Source: Opitutaceae bacterium
GTDB lineage: Bacteria > Verrucomicrobiota > Verrucomicrobiia > Opitutales > Opitutaceae
Length of the DNA: 64,000 nucleotides
Assembly (NCBI GenBank): GCA_016711225.1
Contig: JADJTK010000010.1
Location: 62,001-126,000 of the forward strand
Reading direction: 5' to 3'
The position numbers and the translations under genes are program-made. Within the stretch, counting starts at the first letter, position 1, and every line of letters starts with the position of its first letter. The notes under the pieces are model-generated. The model ran no database searches, was not told where the DNA came from, and saw nothing but the letters and a program-made list of their open reading frames with translations. Positions 1-10,037 of the stretch are shown piece by piece.

Positions 1-1740
1 GACTTCGCCACCAAATACGGCCTGCCCAAGATGATCGTGGTCAACGCGCTCGACCGTGAGAATACCAGGTTCGACACCATCCTCGAGGAGGCCCGCGCGC
101 ACTTCGGCCCCAAGGTCTTCCCGCTGAGCCTGCCGCTCAACGCCGGCCCCGGCTTTAATCGGCTCCTCGACGTCATGCGCAGCGAGGTCGTCACCTACGC
201 CACCGACGGCTCGGGCAAGTTCACCGAGGAGGCCGCCAGCGGCCCGCTGGCCGAGCGGGTGCGCGCCCTCCACAAGCAGCTCATCGAGCTCATCGCCGAA
301 AGCGACGACACCCTCATGACGAAGTTCTTCGACGAGGGCGGCACCCTCACCGAGGAGGAGTTGCGCGCGGGGGTGCACGGCGCCATCCAGTCTGGCACCT
401 TGGTGCCCGTCTTCGCCGTCTCCGCCCAGACCGACATCGGCATCGCCCGGCTGCTGGACATCATCGCCAAGTACGGCTCCTCGCCGGTGGACCGCGCTCG
501 CGTCCCGGCCCAGACCGCCTCCGGGGCCGAGACCGAGGTGCGGCTCGACCGCCCCGAACCCGTTGTCCATATTTTCAAGACACTGGCCGAGCCGCATGTC
601 GGCGAGCTCTCCTTTTTCCGCGTCTACTCCGGGGGGGTCACCTCCAACATGGAGCTCTACAACGCCTCGCGTAAGGTCACCGAGAAGCTCGGACAGCTGC
701 TGGTGGCCAACGGCAAGACGCGCACCCAGGTCACCCGGCTGGGGCCCGGGGACATCGGCTGCGTGCTCAAGCTCAAGGATACCCACACTGGCAACACCCT
801 CTGCGCCCCCGGGCTCGCCCTGGAGTTGGCGAAGGTCGCCTACCCCAAGCCGAAGGTCCACGCCGCCATCCTCCTGCGCACCCGCGGCGAGGAGGACAAG
901 CTGGCCGTGGGCCTCAACACCCTGCGCGAGGAGGACCCCACCTTCGCCCACCGCTACGATGGCGAGATCAAGCAGCACATCCTCTCCGGCCAGGGCGACA
1001 TGCACCTGCAGGTCATCGCCGAGCGCCTCAAGCGCCGCTTCAACGTGCTCGTCGACCTGGTCGAACCGCGTATCCCGTACCGGGAAACGATTCGCGGTCG
1101 CGCCGAGGCGAAGTACCGCCACAAGAAGCAGACCGGCGGCTCGGGCCAGTTCGCCGAGGTATGGATGCGCATCGAGCCGCTGCCGCGCGACACGGGCGTG
1201 GAGTTCACCGAGTGCCTGGTCGGGCAGAACGTGGACCGCGTCTTCGTGCCCTCGGTGGAGAAGGGGGTGAAGACCGCCTGCAACGAGGGCATCCTCGCCC
1301 ATTTCCACGTGACGGATGTGAAGATCGAGTTCTTCGACGGCAAGATGCACCCCGTGGACTCCAACGACGTGGCCTTCCAGGTGGCCGGCTACTGGGCGTT
1401 CAAGGAGGCCTTCGGCGCCGCGCGCCCCTGCCTCATCGAGCCCATCTGCACGGTCGAAGTGCAGGTGCCGGAGGAATACATCGGGGCGGTGATGGGCGAC
1501 ATTTCCGCGCGCCGCGGCAAGATCAGCGGAGTGGACGGCGACGGAGCATTCCAGATCGTGAAGGCGGTGATCCCGCAAAAGGAGCTGGCGAAGTATTCGG
1601 CCGTGCTGCGGGCGCTCACCGGCGGGCGGGCCAACCACACCGAGGCGTTCGCCTACTACCAGGAGCTGCCGGCCGAGTTTGAGAAGCCCGTGATCGAGGA
1701 GCGCAAGAAGCAGCACGCGGCCGAGCACAACGGGCACTGA
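1..1740 (+). CDS. Elongation factor G-like GTPase, 3' part
   Basis: The reading frame is open from base 1, so the N-terminus lies outside the window and the first ATG at 31 is internal. The translation starts near the end of the G domain and runs through EF-G domains II to V. The C-terminal part follows the EF-G pattern, with an EPICTVEVQVPEEYIGAVMGD segment and a following SARRGKISG stretch like the canonical domain V. The G4 box reads VNALDR instead of the usual NKMD, so the guanine-specificity lysine is replaced by alanine. That is seen in EF-G paralogues rather than in the main FusA. The protein probably acts on the ribosome as an EF-G-like factor. Whether it is a true translocase cannot be decided here. 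Confidence 0.85.
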   Translation, partial: DFATKYGLPKMIVVNALDRENTRFDTILEEARAHFGPKVFPLSLPLNAGPGFNRLLDVMRSEVVTYATDGSGKFTEEAASGPLAERVRALHKQLIELIAESDDTLMTKFFDEGGTLTEEELRAGVHGAIQSGTLVPVFAVSAQTDIGIARLLDIIAKYGSSPVDRARVPAQTASGAETEVRLDRPEPVVHIFKTLAEPHVGELSFFRVYSGGVTSNMELYNASRKVTEKLGQLLVANGKTRTQVTRLGPGDIGCVLKLKDTHTGNTLCAPGLALELAKVAYPKPKVHAAILLRTRGEEDKLAVGLNTLREEDPTFAHRYDGEIKQHILSGQGDMHLQVIAERLKRRFNVLVDLVEPRIPYRETIRGRAEAKYRHKKQTGGSGQFAEVWMRIEPLPRDTGVEFTECLVGQNVDRVFVPSVEKGVKTACNEGILAHFHVTDVKIEFFDGKMHPVDSNDVAFQVAGYWAFKEAFGAARPCLIEPICTVEVQVPEEYIGAVMGDISARRGKISGVDGDGAFQIVKAVIPQKELAKYSAVLRALTGGRANHTEAFAYYQELPAEFEKPVIEERKKQHAAEHNGH

Positions 1741-1854
1741 GTTCTGGGCCGAGCGTTGGGGGCGACCTCCGGGTGGCCCGAACCCAAACCGCGGCGGGGG
1801 CGAAGTTACGGCGCGGGCCGGGACTCGCCCCCTCCTCGTGTTAGGATCTACCTA

Positions 1855-2589
<735 letters not shown>

Positions 2590-2773
2590 GGCGGCGGCGA
2601 GGTTGACGGGGCGCGGAGCGGAGGCAAGCGGAGGCCGCGGGCGAAGGGATGGTGGGGCCGAGGACGAGCGGGGTCTCCGCGATTTGGCGGACTGGCGGAG
2701 TCGCCGTGCCGCCCCACCGCAGGAGCCAAGGACCGGGGGAGGGCCCCAAGGCGAGCCGCCTCAAACGAGCCGT

Positions 2774-3976
2774 TCAGCGAATCGCCATGAAGCCGATGCG
2801 GAATTGGGCGTCGGCGCGTTCGTTGTAGTGCAGCAGGCTTTCGCCCCAACCATTGAAATACTGGAGGTGAAGATAGCCGTGGACGAGGCCGAGGGGGAAG
2901 ATGTCGTTGAGCCTGGAAAAAGGATAGGAGGCGTCGAGCAGCACGCTGCCCTTGCCGGCGGTGCCCGCGCGGAACGTGGCGGAGAGTTTCCAGCTGGCGG
3001 GGTGGGTGAGGGCAAAGTGGAAGTCACCGTAGCCGCGGAAACGGGTGATGTCCGCGTTTTCGCCCTTGTCGAGGTACCAGTAGAGCTTGGGCGAGGCGAG
3101 GAACTGCCACCCGTCCGCTTCGCCCCAACGCAGGATGGGGCGGGCGAAGAGCAGGTTGAGGCTGCGGCTGTCGGGGGCGCCCTTGCCGTTGGACTCGTGT
3201 TCGGAGCCGGCGGAGATGCCGAGTCGGGCGCCGAGCAGGGTGCGCCCGGTGTCGTAGCGGTGGTAGAACAAGGCGGGCCGGTAGCTGGAGTCGGTGAAAG
3301 GCTTGGACAGCGAGTGCAGGTCCCAGAGGGAGGTTTGGGTGTAGGCGACGTACGTATCCTCCCAGAATCCACGGCCGGCGATGCGGTCGTCGGAGGGGCC
3401 GATGGGGCGGAACTTGAAGCTGAGCTGGAACCGGGCGTTGAGGCCACCGTTGCCACCGACGACGAAGAAGATCGGGTCGTGTGGGGAGAGTCCAAATTCG
3501 CGCCGGGGCGGAGGCGGTTCGGGCGTGGCTTGGGCGACTGCGGCTGGGTCTTGCGGTGCACGCGAAGGGGCGCCAGTGGCGGCTGCCACCGCCGGGACGA
3601 CTTCGACGGCCACCCGACCTGCCATGCTGCTGGAGGCGTCGAGCACGACCCAACCGAGAAAATCCGCCGGCAGGCGGCCGCGCAACAGCACGCGCCGGAA
3701 CCCGCCGGCGGGTAAAGCGGTGTGGTCCTGGGGGGAAAGCGCGTCGGTCCGGAAGAGCGCGGAGACCGCCCGTGTATCGGCCCGGGCGATCAACGGGAGG
3801 ACCGTCGGGATCTCCACCGTGGCCGGCGCGTCGCCGGGATTGGCGACGACGAGCGTCAGCGCGAACTCCCGGCCGGCGGCCACCGCGGCTTGGGGTGCCT
3901 GCAACACCAGTTCGGCTCGGGCGTGCGTGGAGGCGAGGCCGAGGAGCAGTGCGAGGGCCAAGCGTGCGTGGGACAT
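2774..3976 (-). CDS. pldA: Outer-membrane phospholipase A1 (PldA/OMPLA family)
   Basis: This 400-residue protein has a signal peptide ending at THARA (about residue 21). An additional N-terminal beta-rich region of about 150 residues follows, then an OMPLA barrel. The active-site strand reads GSEHESNGKGAPDSRS (about residues 255-270), with the His and Ser spaced as in the His-Ser-Asn catalytic triad of Escherichia coli PldA (H-x-S-N-G). A further family-like segment, FKFRP, lies earlier. The family hydrolyses phospholipids at the outer membrane and is activated by calcium-dependent dimerisation. The N-terminal extension is longer than in the enterobacterial enzyme. The protein ends in an aromatic-containing strand, as expected of a barrel. 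Confidence 0.85.
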   Translation of the reverse strand: MSHARLALALLLGLASTHARAELVLQAPQAAVAAGREFALTLVVANPGDAPATVEIPTVLPLIARADTRAVSALFRTDALSPQDHTALPAGGFRRVLLRGRLPADFLGWVVLDASSSMAGRVAVEVVPAVAAATGAPSRAPQDPAAVAQATPEPPPPRREFGLSPHDPIFFVVGGNGGLNARFQLSFKFRPIGPSDDRIAGRGFWEDTYVAYTQTSLWDLHSLSKPFTDSSYRPALFYHRYDTGRTLLGARLGISAGSEHESNGKGAPDSRSLNLLFARPILRWGEADGWQFLASPKLYWYLDKGENADITRFRGYGDFHFALTHPASWKLSATFRAGTAGKGSVLLDASYPFSRLNDIFPLGLVHGYLHLQYFNGWGESLLHYNERADAQFRIGFMAIR

Positions 3977-4045
3977 GGAGGCAAAATCGGGCCTTTCGCC
4001 CTGAGCACAAGACTTGAAGGCGGGCGCGGGGAGCGGCGAGGGCGC

Positions 4046-4735
4046 TCAGCCCGGCCGCGGGACCTCGCGCCACTGGCCGGGGGCGAGATCGCCCAGGGTG
4101 TATTCGCCAAAACGGCTGCGGTGCAGGCGCTGCACCTCGTAGCCGAAGTGCGCGAACATGCGTTTCACCTGATGGAAGCGACCCTCGGTAAGGGTGAGCT
4201 CGATTTCGGGGCCGCCGCGCAACACCAGCCGGGCCGGGGCGCAGGGCTTTTCTTCGTCCTCGAGCAGGAGGGTCCCGCTCGCGAATTCCTCGATGAGGCG
4301 CGGCTCCGGCGCGCGGTCGAGCGTGGCCTCGTAGACCTTGTCGACATGGTGCTTGGGCGAGGTGAGCCGGTGGACCAGCGCCGTGTCGTCGGTAACCAGC
4401 AGCAGCCCGGTGGTGTCGCGGTCGAGGCGGCCGATGGTGGTGGCGGCCGGGTTGCGGGCGAGCCAGCGGGGGGGGAGCAGGTCGTAGACGCGTTGGCCCT
4501 CGCGGGTGTCGTGGGAGCAGACGCAGCCGGCGGGCTTGTGGAAGAGCACGAAGAGGCCGTCGGGGAACTCCAGGGGGAGTCCGTCGAGTCGGACGGCGGC
4601 GGGGGTGGTCTTGGTGGCGGCGTCGCGCTCGATCGCTCCGGCGACGGTGACGCGGCGCTTGGTGATGAATTCGCGCACTTCCTTGCGCGAGCCGTAGCCG
4701 AGCGAGGCGAGGATCTGGTCGAGGCGGCGGAGCAT
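4046..4735 (-). CDS. rsuA: RsuA-type 16S rRNA pseudouridine synthase
   Basis: The 229-residue protein has an N-terminal S4 RNA-binding domain (about 1-60, LDQILASLGYGSRKEVREFI) followed by the RsuA/RluB/E/F catalytic domain. The catalytic motif GRLDRDTTGLLL supplies the active-site aspartate at about residue 104. The conserved LTEGRFHQVKRMF block is near residue 187. The family isomerises a specific uridine of rRNA; RsuA modifies position 516 of 16S rRNA. The size and domain order fit RsuA better than the RluB/RluE/RluF branches, but the exact target nucleotide is inferred. Confidence 0.85.
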   Translation of the reverse strand: MLRRLDQILASLGYGSRKEVREFITKRRVTVAGAIERDAATKTTPAAVRLDGLPLEFPDGLFVLFHKPAGCVCSHDTREGQRVYDLLPPRWLARNPAATTIGRLDRDTTGLLLVTDDTALVHRLTSPKHHVDKVYEATLDRAPEPRLIEEFASGTLLLEDEEKPCAPARLVLRGGPEIELTLTEGRFHQVKRMFAHFGYEVQRLHRSRFGEYTLGDLAPGQWREVPRPG

Positions 4736-4916
4736 GACCGCAGCGTGGGGCGGGCGGGAGCCGGGGCAAGCGCGGGCTGGGCAGGGGAAGGGAGGGAGCG
4801 CCGGGCAACGACAGCGGGCCTAATGGGATGAAGTAGGATCGGGAATACTTGGACAGAGGGGATACACGGTGATTGCTGATTTGTTACGGAAGGAGCTGTC
4901 TACCGAGTGCAAACCT

Positions 4917-4930
4917 GAGGAGAAGTCCTC
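4917..4930 (+). promoter_or_regulatory. Shine-Dalgarno sequence inside a small hairpin
   Basis: The sequence GAGGA-GAAG-TCCTC lies directly before the ATG at 4931. The first arm is a good Shine-Dalgarno sequence at the proper distance, so it fixes the start at 4931 rather than at the in-frame ATG 15 bases later. The second arm can pair with it and occlude it. A regulatory role is inference. Confidence 0.45.
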
Positions 4931-6436
4931 ATGCTTTCCGAGACCATGCAAACGACCCGCGCGAGCTTCTTCACCCGTCTGACAATGTCTGTGGCCGCCG
5001 CGGCCCCGGTGCTGGCGGTGTGTCTGGCGCTGGCGACGGCCGGGCCGGCGGCGGGGGCGAGCTACGAGTGGGACCCGAACGGCTCGAGCGCTGGAATCGG
5101 TGGATCCGGGGTGTGGGATGCAGATCCCCTGCATTTATACTTTGCGACCTCAGGTGTTTGGGAGGCCTGGGCGAATAGTTCCAGCCCTCCGGACAGCGTA
5201 CAGTTCTCTGGTTCGGGAACGGTTACGATCGACGCGACCACGATCTACGCAGATCGGTTGAGTTTTACCGGAGGGAACTACCGACTCCAGCAAACCAACA
5301 GTTCCTCGATATTGAATCTTGCAGGTGGCCTCACGATTGCCTCGGGCCGCACGGTGACCTCCGTCGTTACGATCACAGGTGCGGCGCTAGCACTCGATGG
5401 AGGCGGAACCTTCAGACTCGGGGGCAATGACCTGATCGGGAACGCGACTGCTATCGATCTGCTAGGCTCGACCAGATTCAATCTAGACGGATACACCGCT
5501 ACTGTAGGCGGTTTCACCCTCACCCAGGGGACGATCGAAGGCAATGGCACCCTGACCGCCTCGTCGTATCTGCTGCGCAGCGGCAACGTAAATGCCATCT
5601 TGGCCGGCACCGGCAATCTGGAGAAGACAGGATCCGGATCGGTCTGGGTTCGTTCCGCCAATATCTTCACAGGCAGCACTCTTATCTCGGGCGGCGAATT
5701 GATTCTCTCTGCCAATGCTGGACTGGACCAGAGCTCGTCGGTGACCGTTTCGGGGGGAAGGCTTACAATCTCGGAATTGACGGGACAGAATATCAAACGT
5801 GTAAACGTGGACAGCGGTAGTCTGGTACTTACTGGCAATCTGCGCACGGATACTGGAACTCACGTCTCGAACGGCGGACGGCTGATCGGATCGGGCTTTG
5901 CCGGCGAGTCCGATGTGACGATCAATCGTGGGGGCGTAATAGAGCCGGGCGTTGAGAACGGGGTGGGCACCATCACGACTGGCAACCTCCTCCTGAATAG
6001 TGGCGGGACCTACCGTTGGGACGTGCAAGACTCGTTGGGTGAATCGGGCAGCGATTGGGATTTGATCCGGGCGAACGGGAATCTGACCGTCGCCAGCACC
6101 AGCAGCGATAGGTTCATCTTTTTCGTCAATGGCCTTGGCGTCGCTCCGGTAGTTCCAGCGGTCGGTTCCTCGTTGTCCTGGGAGGTCGCCCGTTTCTCGA
6201 GCGGTCAGCTGTACCAGACTGGTGCGGACTTGAGTGCGCTCTACGATATCCAGCTGTACGGTACGTGGGCTGCTGCGGGGTTGGATCCCCAACTGTTCTC
6301 GATCACCGCGCTGAACAATTCGCTCTATCTCACCATGGCCGTCCCTGAGCCGATCCACTACGCGATGATCCTCGGGGCCGTCACGCTTGGGCTGGTGGGC
6401 TACCGCCGTTGGCGCCGCTCCCCGCTGGCAGCCTGA
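4931..6436 (+). CDS. PEP-CTERM protein with autotransporter-like beta-strand repeats
   Basis: The 501-residue exported protein has a signal peptide (hydrophobic segment about 17-42, cleavage after GPAAGA). Its beta-helical body carries autotransporter-associated repeat features such as GTGNLEKTGSGSVWVRS and FTGSTLISGGELILS. The C-terminus is a textbook PEP-CTERM sorting signal: VPEP, then a hydrophobic helix, then the basic tail YRRWRRS. PEP-CTERM proteins are processed by an exosortase at the inner membrane and end up on the surface or in the matrix. No exosortase gene is present in this window. The start is chosen from the Shine-Dalgarno sequence 9 bases upstream. A strong terminator follows. 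Confidence 0.85.
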   Translation: MLSETMQTTRASFFTRLTMSVAAAAPVLAVCLALATAGPAAGASYEWDPNGSSAGIGGSGVWDADPLHLYFATSGVWEAWANSSSPPDSVQFSGSGTVTIDATTIYADRLSFTGGNYRLQQTNSSSILNLAGGLTIASGRTVTSVVTITGAALALDGGGTFRLGGNDLIGNATAIDLLGSTRFNLDGYTATVGGFTLTQGTIEGNGTLTASSYLLRSGNVNAILAGTGNLEKTGSGSVWVRSANIFTGSTLISGGELILSANAGLDQSSSVTVSGGRLTISELTGQNIKRVNVDSGSLVLTGNLRTDTGTHVSNGGRLIGSGFAGESDVTINRGGVIEPGVENGVGTITTGNLLLNSGGTYRWDVQDSLGESGSDWDLIRANGNLTVASTSSDRFIFFVNGLGVAPVVPAVGSSLSWEVARFSSGQLYQTGADLSALYDIQLYGTWAAAGLDPQLFSITALNNSLYLTMAVPEPIHYAMILGAVTLGLVGYRRWRRSPLAA

Positions 6437-6455
6437 GCCTGCTCCGCTTTCATCC

Positions 6456-6486
6456 GTCCGCAGCCGGTTCCGGCTGCGGACTTTTT
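6456..6486 (+). terminator. Rho-independent terminator after the PEP-CTERM gene
   Basis: A perfect 11-bp stem, GTCCGCAGCCG paired with CGGCTGCGGAC across a 4-base loop, is followed at once by five T residues. It starts 19 bases after the stop codon of the PEP-CTERM gene. It is directional for the plus strand. Confidence 0.85.
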
Positions 6487-6586
6487 ATCGCAGGGCCGGG
6501 CGACTCGCACCGCCCCTTTTGGGATTGCACTGGCGCCGGGAGAATGCGGACACCGAAAAGGCGTCGGTCCTACCCCACGAACGGCC

Positions 6587-7804
6587 TCAGGTTCCCCGGC
6601 GGATCTTCGAGCCTTCGAACTGCAGGCGCACACGGTATACCTGCTTGGTGCGGCAGTGGATCTCGCCGGTCTGCAGGTCCACGCGTTCCGGCACCTCCAT
6701 GCGGTTCAGGTCCACGACCGCGACAAACCCGCGTTCGGCGAGCACGTCCAGCAGCATCGCCAGGGCCGCGGGGTCGTCGAAGAGGGAATCCTCGGTGTTG
6801 ACTAGGGACATGCCGGCCAGCGCGTGCCGCTGCACGATGGGCATGACCTTGCGCTCGATGAAGGAAACGACTGCGGCGAAGCGCTCGGTATCCTCCAGTT
6901 CGTAGCTATCGAGCCGTTTGACCAGTTCCTGGCGGGCGTGGATGACGATTTCGCTGGCGAGTTTGATCGGGCGCAGACGTTCGAAGGTGCGCGGGTCCAG
7001 CTCGAGCGAGCTCTGATACTGGAGCTCGTGGACGATGTTGCGCTCGACCTCCTGCAGCGGTCCCTCGGCGTTGACGAAATGGTAGTGGAAGACCTCTTTC
7101 AGCGAGGTGAGCGCCTCCCAGGTTTGCTCCTTGAAGACGCGGTAGCGGCGGCGGGCGAGCTCCTCGTCGAGGTCGGTGACGCGTTCCTCGAGTAGTTCCC
7201 CAACCCCGGTGCGGCGGATTTCCTCGTTGTGCACCCGGATTTCGCGTCCGCGTTTCATTTGCCGGGCCACCGCCTCCTTCTCCGAGACGAACAGCACCAT
7301 GATGTGGATAGTCGGCTGGCGGAAATGGATGCTCAGCGGAGAATCGGCGAACTCATGGCGCAGCTCTTGAATCTGGGAGACAAGGAGTTTGAGGCATTCA
7401 ACCTGCACCCTAGTCCGAGGGAACCCGTCGATGATGGCGCCGTCGCGGTATTCGGGCCGGAGGAGTTCGCGTAACAGGATGCCGATGACCTCGCGGTCGC
7501 CCACCATGTTGCCGGCGTCCTTGAGGCGGCGGGCCTCGGGGGTGTCGAGCAGGGCGCTTACGACGATGGGCGGGCAGGTGAGGCCGCGCGCCTTCATGAT
7601 GAAGGGGGTGTTGGTGCCTTTGCCCGAGCCCGGCGCTCCGCCCAGGAGGATGATTTCCTTGGGGAAGTGCAGCGTCTCGCGCCCGCGCTCGGTCTCGAGG
7701 TCGTTCCAGAGAGCGGAAAAGATCACCTTGGCGTCCTTGATCTCGTGGTCGGGGAGATGTTGGGCGGGCTTGTCGGCGGGACCGGTGGAGGATGCGGAGT
7801 TCAT
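6587..7804 (-). CDS. Adenylate-kinase-like nucleotide kinase with long C-terminal extension
   Basis: The N-terminal half is a nucleoside monophosphate kinase fold with P-loop GGAPGSGKG (about residues 54-62), an IIDGFPRT block (about 120) and a lid-like region with RQMKRGREIRVHNEE. This supports phosphoryl transfer between nucleotides. About 170 residues follow that do not belong to ordinary adenylate kinase (normally about 215 residues in total). The frame is open further upstream, but the start MNSASSTG at 7804 is chosen because the upstream translation is arginine-rich non-protein sequence overlapping the divergent CbiX leader. The nucleotide specificity and the role of the extension are unknown. 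Confidence 0.75.
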   Translation of the reverse strand: MNSASSTGPADKPAQHLPDHEIKDAKVIFSALWNDLETERGRETLHFPKEIILLGGAPGSGKGTNTPFIMKARGLTCPPIVVSALLDTPEARRLKDAGNMVGDREVIGILLRELLRPEYRDGAIIDGFPRTRVQVECLKLLVSQIQELRHEFADSPLSIHFRQPTIHIMVLFVSEKEAVARQMKRGREIRVHNEEIRRTGVGELLEERVTDLDEELARRRYRVFKEQTWEALTSLKEVFHYHFVNAEGPLQEVERNIVHELQYQSSLELDPRTFERLRPIKLASEIVIHARQELVKRLDSYELEDTERFAAVVSFIERKVMPIVQRHALAGMSLVNTEDSLFDDPAALAMLLDVLAERGFVAVVDLNRMEVPERVDLQTGEIHCRTKQVYRVRLQFEGSKIRRGT

Positions 7805-7933
7805 CGGCGGGAGGAAGAAAGCAGAAGCAAGGGCCGGCAGTTGCGCGGGGGCAACCGCCGAAGCGAGGCTCTGGCGGAGCGTCACATTCGGGTTGCGGTA
7901 GGCCGAGGGATGCCTCCGCATTCGCCCAACTCC

Positions 7934-8794
7934 ATGGGCGCTCCCCTCATCGTGCTCCTCGACAACGGCTCGCTGCGGCCGGCGGCGGTGCGCGCATTGC
8001 GGGCGACGGCGCAGGCGTTGGCGGCGCGCATCGGTCGGGAGGTGGTGCCGGTTTCGCTGCTCCATTCGCATAAGATCGCCGCCGCGGAGCTTGATGGGGT
8101 GCCGGCGCCGGTGATCGAGCCGTGGTTGAAAGTGCAAACCGAGGCCGGGATGCGGGAATTTCTGGTGGTGCCCTATTTTCTGGGCCCGAGCCGGGCACTT
8201 ACCGAGTATCTGCCGGCGCGGGTGGCGAAGCTGCGGATGTCATGGCCGGACCTGATGGTGCGGGTGGCCGAGCCGTTGGGTGCGGGCGGCGAGGGTGCGG
8301 TCGACCAATTGGCCGCTGTGCTTGAGGAGCGGGTGCGCGCGGAGTTGGCGCGCGTTGCGGGCGGTGACGAACGGCCGGCGGTGGCGATGGTCGACCATGG
8401 CAGCCCGGAGCCGAGGGTCACGGCCGTGCGCGATGCGGTGGCGGAGCGGTTGCAGGCACGCCTTGGTGCGGCGGTGCGGGCGGTGGCGGCGTGTTCGATG
8501 GAGCGGCGGGAGGGCGAGGAGTTCGCCTTCTCCGACCCGTTGCTGGCGGCATTGCTGGATCGTGCCCCGTATGATCGCGGTACGGTGATCGTGGCGATGC
8601 TCTTTCTTTCACCTGGGCGGCATGCAGGGCCGGAGGGGGATGTTGCGGTGATCTGCCGGGAGGCGCAGGTGCGGCATTCAGGTTTGCAGGTGACGATGAC
8701 CGAGCTGCTTGGTGGGCACCCCGTGCTGGTGGCGATGTTGGCCGAGCGGTTGGAGGCGGCTCTTAGCGGGGGGAGCGAATCGGGGCCACTGTAG
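7934..8794 (+). CDS. CbiX/SirB-family sirohydrochlorin chelatase-like protein
   Basis: The protein contains two CbiX-type halves, beginning APLIVLLDNGSLRP and then AVAMVDHGSPEPR (about residue 150), each with the short strand and loop typical of the chelatase superfamily. Family members insert cobalt or iron into sirohydrochlorin for cobalamin or siroheme synthesis. No other cobalamin gene is nearby, so the metal and pathway are open. An alternative in-frame ATG lies at 7910. Neither start has a strong Shine-Dalgarno sequence; 7934 is preferred because the fold begins there. The gene is divergent from the adenylate-kinase-like gene and a REP-type palindrome overlaps its stop codon. Confidence 0.7.
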   Translation: MGAPLIVLLDNGSLRPAAVRALRATAQALAARIGREVVPVSLLHSHKIAAAELDGVPAPVIEPWLKVQTEAGMREFLVVPYFLGPSRALTEYLPARVAKLRMSWPDLMVRVAEPLGAGGEGAVDQLAAVLEERVRAELARVAGGDERPAVAMVDHGSPEPRVTAVRDAVAERLQARLGAAVRAVAACSMERREGEEFAFSDPLLAALLDRAPYDRGTVIVAMLFLSPGRHAGPEGDVAVICREAQVRHSGLQVTMTELLGGHPVLVAMLAERLEAALSGGSESGPL

Positions 8795-8864
8795 GCAGCG
8801 TGCTTGCACGCGCCCGCTGGATCGGAGCGTGAGCGGAAATGGCGCGTGCAAGCACGCTGCCTAC
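8791..8864. repeat. Paired inverted repeat (REPIN-like), family A
   Basis: Two 24-base arms (8791-8814 and 8841-8864) are perfect reverse complements separated by 26 bases. The right arm reads GGCGCGTGCAAGCACGCTG and then CCTAC. Degenerate copies of the same unit lie near 39601 and 41039. The element starts in the stop codon of the CbiX gene and could fold as a long hairpin. Confidence 0.8.
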
Positions 8865-8902
8865 AAATCTTCGATCGTGTGTTCGCTGGCTTCCGGCCGT
8901 GA

Positions 8903-9802
8903 CTACACCTTCGCCGCCCAACGACCAAAGATGCCGCAGGGCAGAATGGTGCCGTCGCGCTGGGCGGGCAGGCCGATCTCCCCCACCGAGATCGTGCCGC
9001 TGCCGCTGGGCAGGAGCGCCGCGAGCAGGTTGCCGGCGACGACGGGCGAGAGGCGGGCGGTGTAGCTGTTGATCAGGAAAAACAGGGGACGATCGGTGAG
9101 GATCTTGCCGCAATCCTGCAGCAGGCTCCAGAGATCGTCCTCGAGCTTCCACATCTCGCCGGAACCGCCATGGCCGTAGGTGGGCGGATCCATGATGATG
9201 GCATCGTAGCGTTTGCCGCGGCGCTGCTCGCGCTGCACGAACTTGCGGCAGTCGTCGACCAGGTAGCGGATGGGCGCCTCGGCCAGGCCGCTGAGGGCGG
9301 CGTTGTCGCGACACCACTCCACCATGCCCTTGGCGGCGTCGACATGGCAGACACTGGCCCCGGCGCGCGCGGCGGCGACGCTGGCCGCCCCGGTGTAGCC
9401 GAAGAGGTTGAGCACGCTGATCTCGCGGCCGGCCTTGCGCGCGGCGCGAATGAGGTCGGTGGACCACTCCCAGTTGACCGCCTGCTCGGGGAAGAGGCCG
9501 GTGTGCTTGAAGCCCGTGGGGCGGATGCGAAAGGTGAGATCGAGCGGGGCGTACCGAATCGTCCACGACTCCGGCAGCGGACGGCGGAACTCCCAGCGGC
9601 CGCCGCCGGTTTCGCTGCGGTGGTAGTAGCCGTCCCAGCCTTCCCAGGGCTTGGGTTCGCGGCGGGGCCAGACCACCTGCGGGTCGGGGCGCACGAAGAC
9701 GTAGTCGCCCCAGCGTTCCTGTTTCATGCCGCCGCCGCATTCGAGGAGGCGGTAGTCCTCCCAGTGGTCGGCGAGTTGGATGGGCGAGTAGTCGAGCGGC
9801 AT
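8903..9802 (-). CDS. Class I SAM-dependent rRNA methyltransferase, RlmI-like
   Basis: The 299-residue protein has a Rossmann-type methyltransferase core. The SAM-binding motif is VLNLFGYTGAASVAAARAGA (about 140-160), the acidic post-motif residue lies in VCHVDAAKGM, and the catalytic-type motif is DAIIMDPPTYGHG (about 207-219). The combination of FGYTG and DPPxYG is typical of the RlmI/RlmK (cytosine-C5 or guanine-N7 23S rRNA) branch. The PUA domain of full-length RlmI is missing, so this is a short member. A decayed copy of its 5' end lies near 13040-13145. Confidence 0.75.
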   Translation of the reverse strand: MPLDYSPIQLADHWEDYRLLECGGGMKQERWGDYVFVRPDPQVVWPRREPKPWEGWDGYYHRSETGGGRWEFRRPLPESWTIRYAPLDLTFRIRPTGFKHTGLFPEQAVNWEWSTDLIRAARKAGREISVLNLFGYTGAASVAAARAGASVCHVDAAKGMVEWCRDNAALSGLAEAPIRYLVDDCRKFVQREQRRGKRYDAIIMDPPTYGHGGSGEMWKLEDDLWSLLQDCGKILTDRPLFFLINSYTARLSPVVAGNLLAALLPSGSGTISVGEIGLPAQRDGTILPCGIFGRWAAKV

Positions 9803-10037
9803 GGGGACAGAGCGGAACGGGGAAAGGCCCCGCCGGAAAGCGAAAAGCGGCGGTGGGCCTGCGGATGGGGAAACGTCCCCCGGAGGCAGCCCTCGGTTCG
9901 CGCACCAACGGGGGGGCTCCGCGCCGTGCGACCGCTTGAGTTGACGGCCGTCTACTTAAGCGGTCGGAAGGGGGACGCGGCCCTTGACTCCGACGCTCGG
10001 AGGCCCGCCGGAACTGGGCCGTGGAGCCTGCCGCCAA

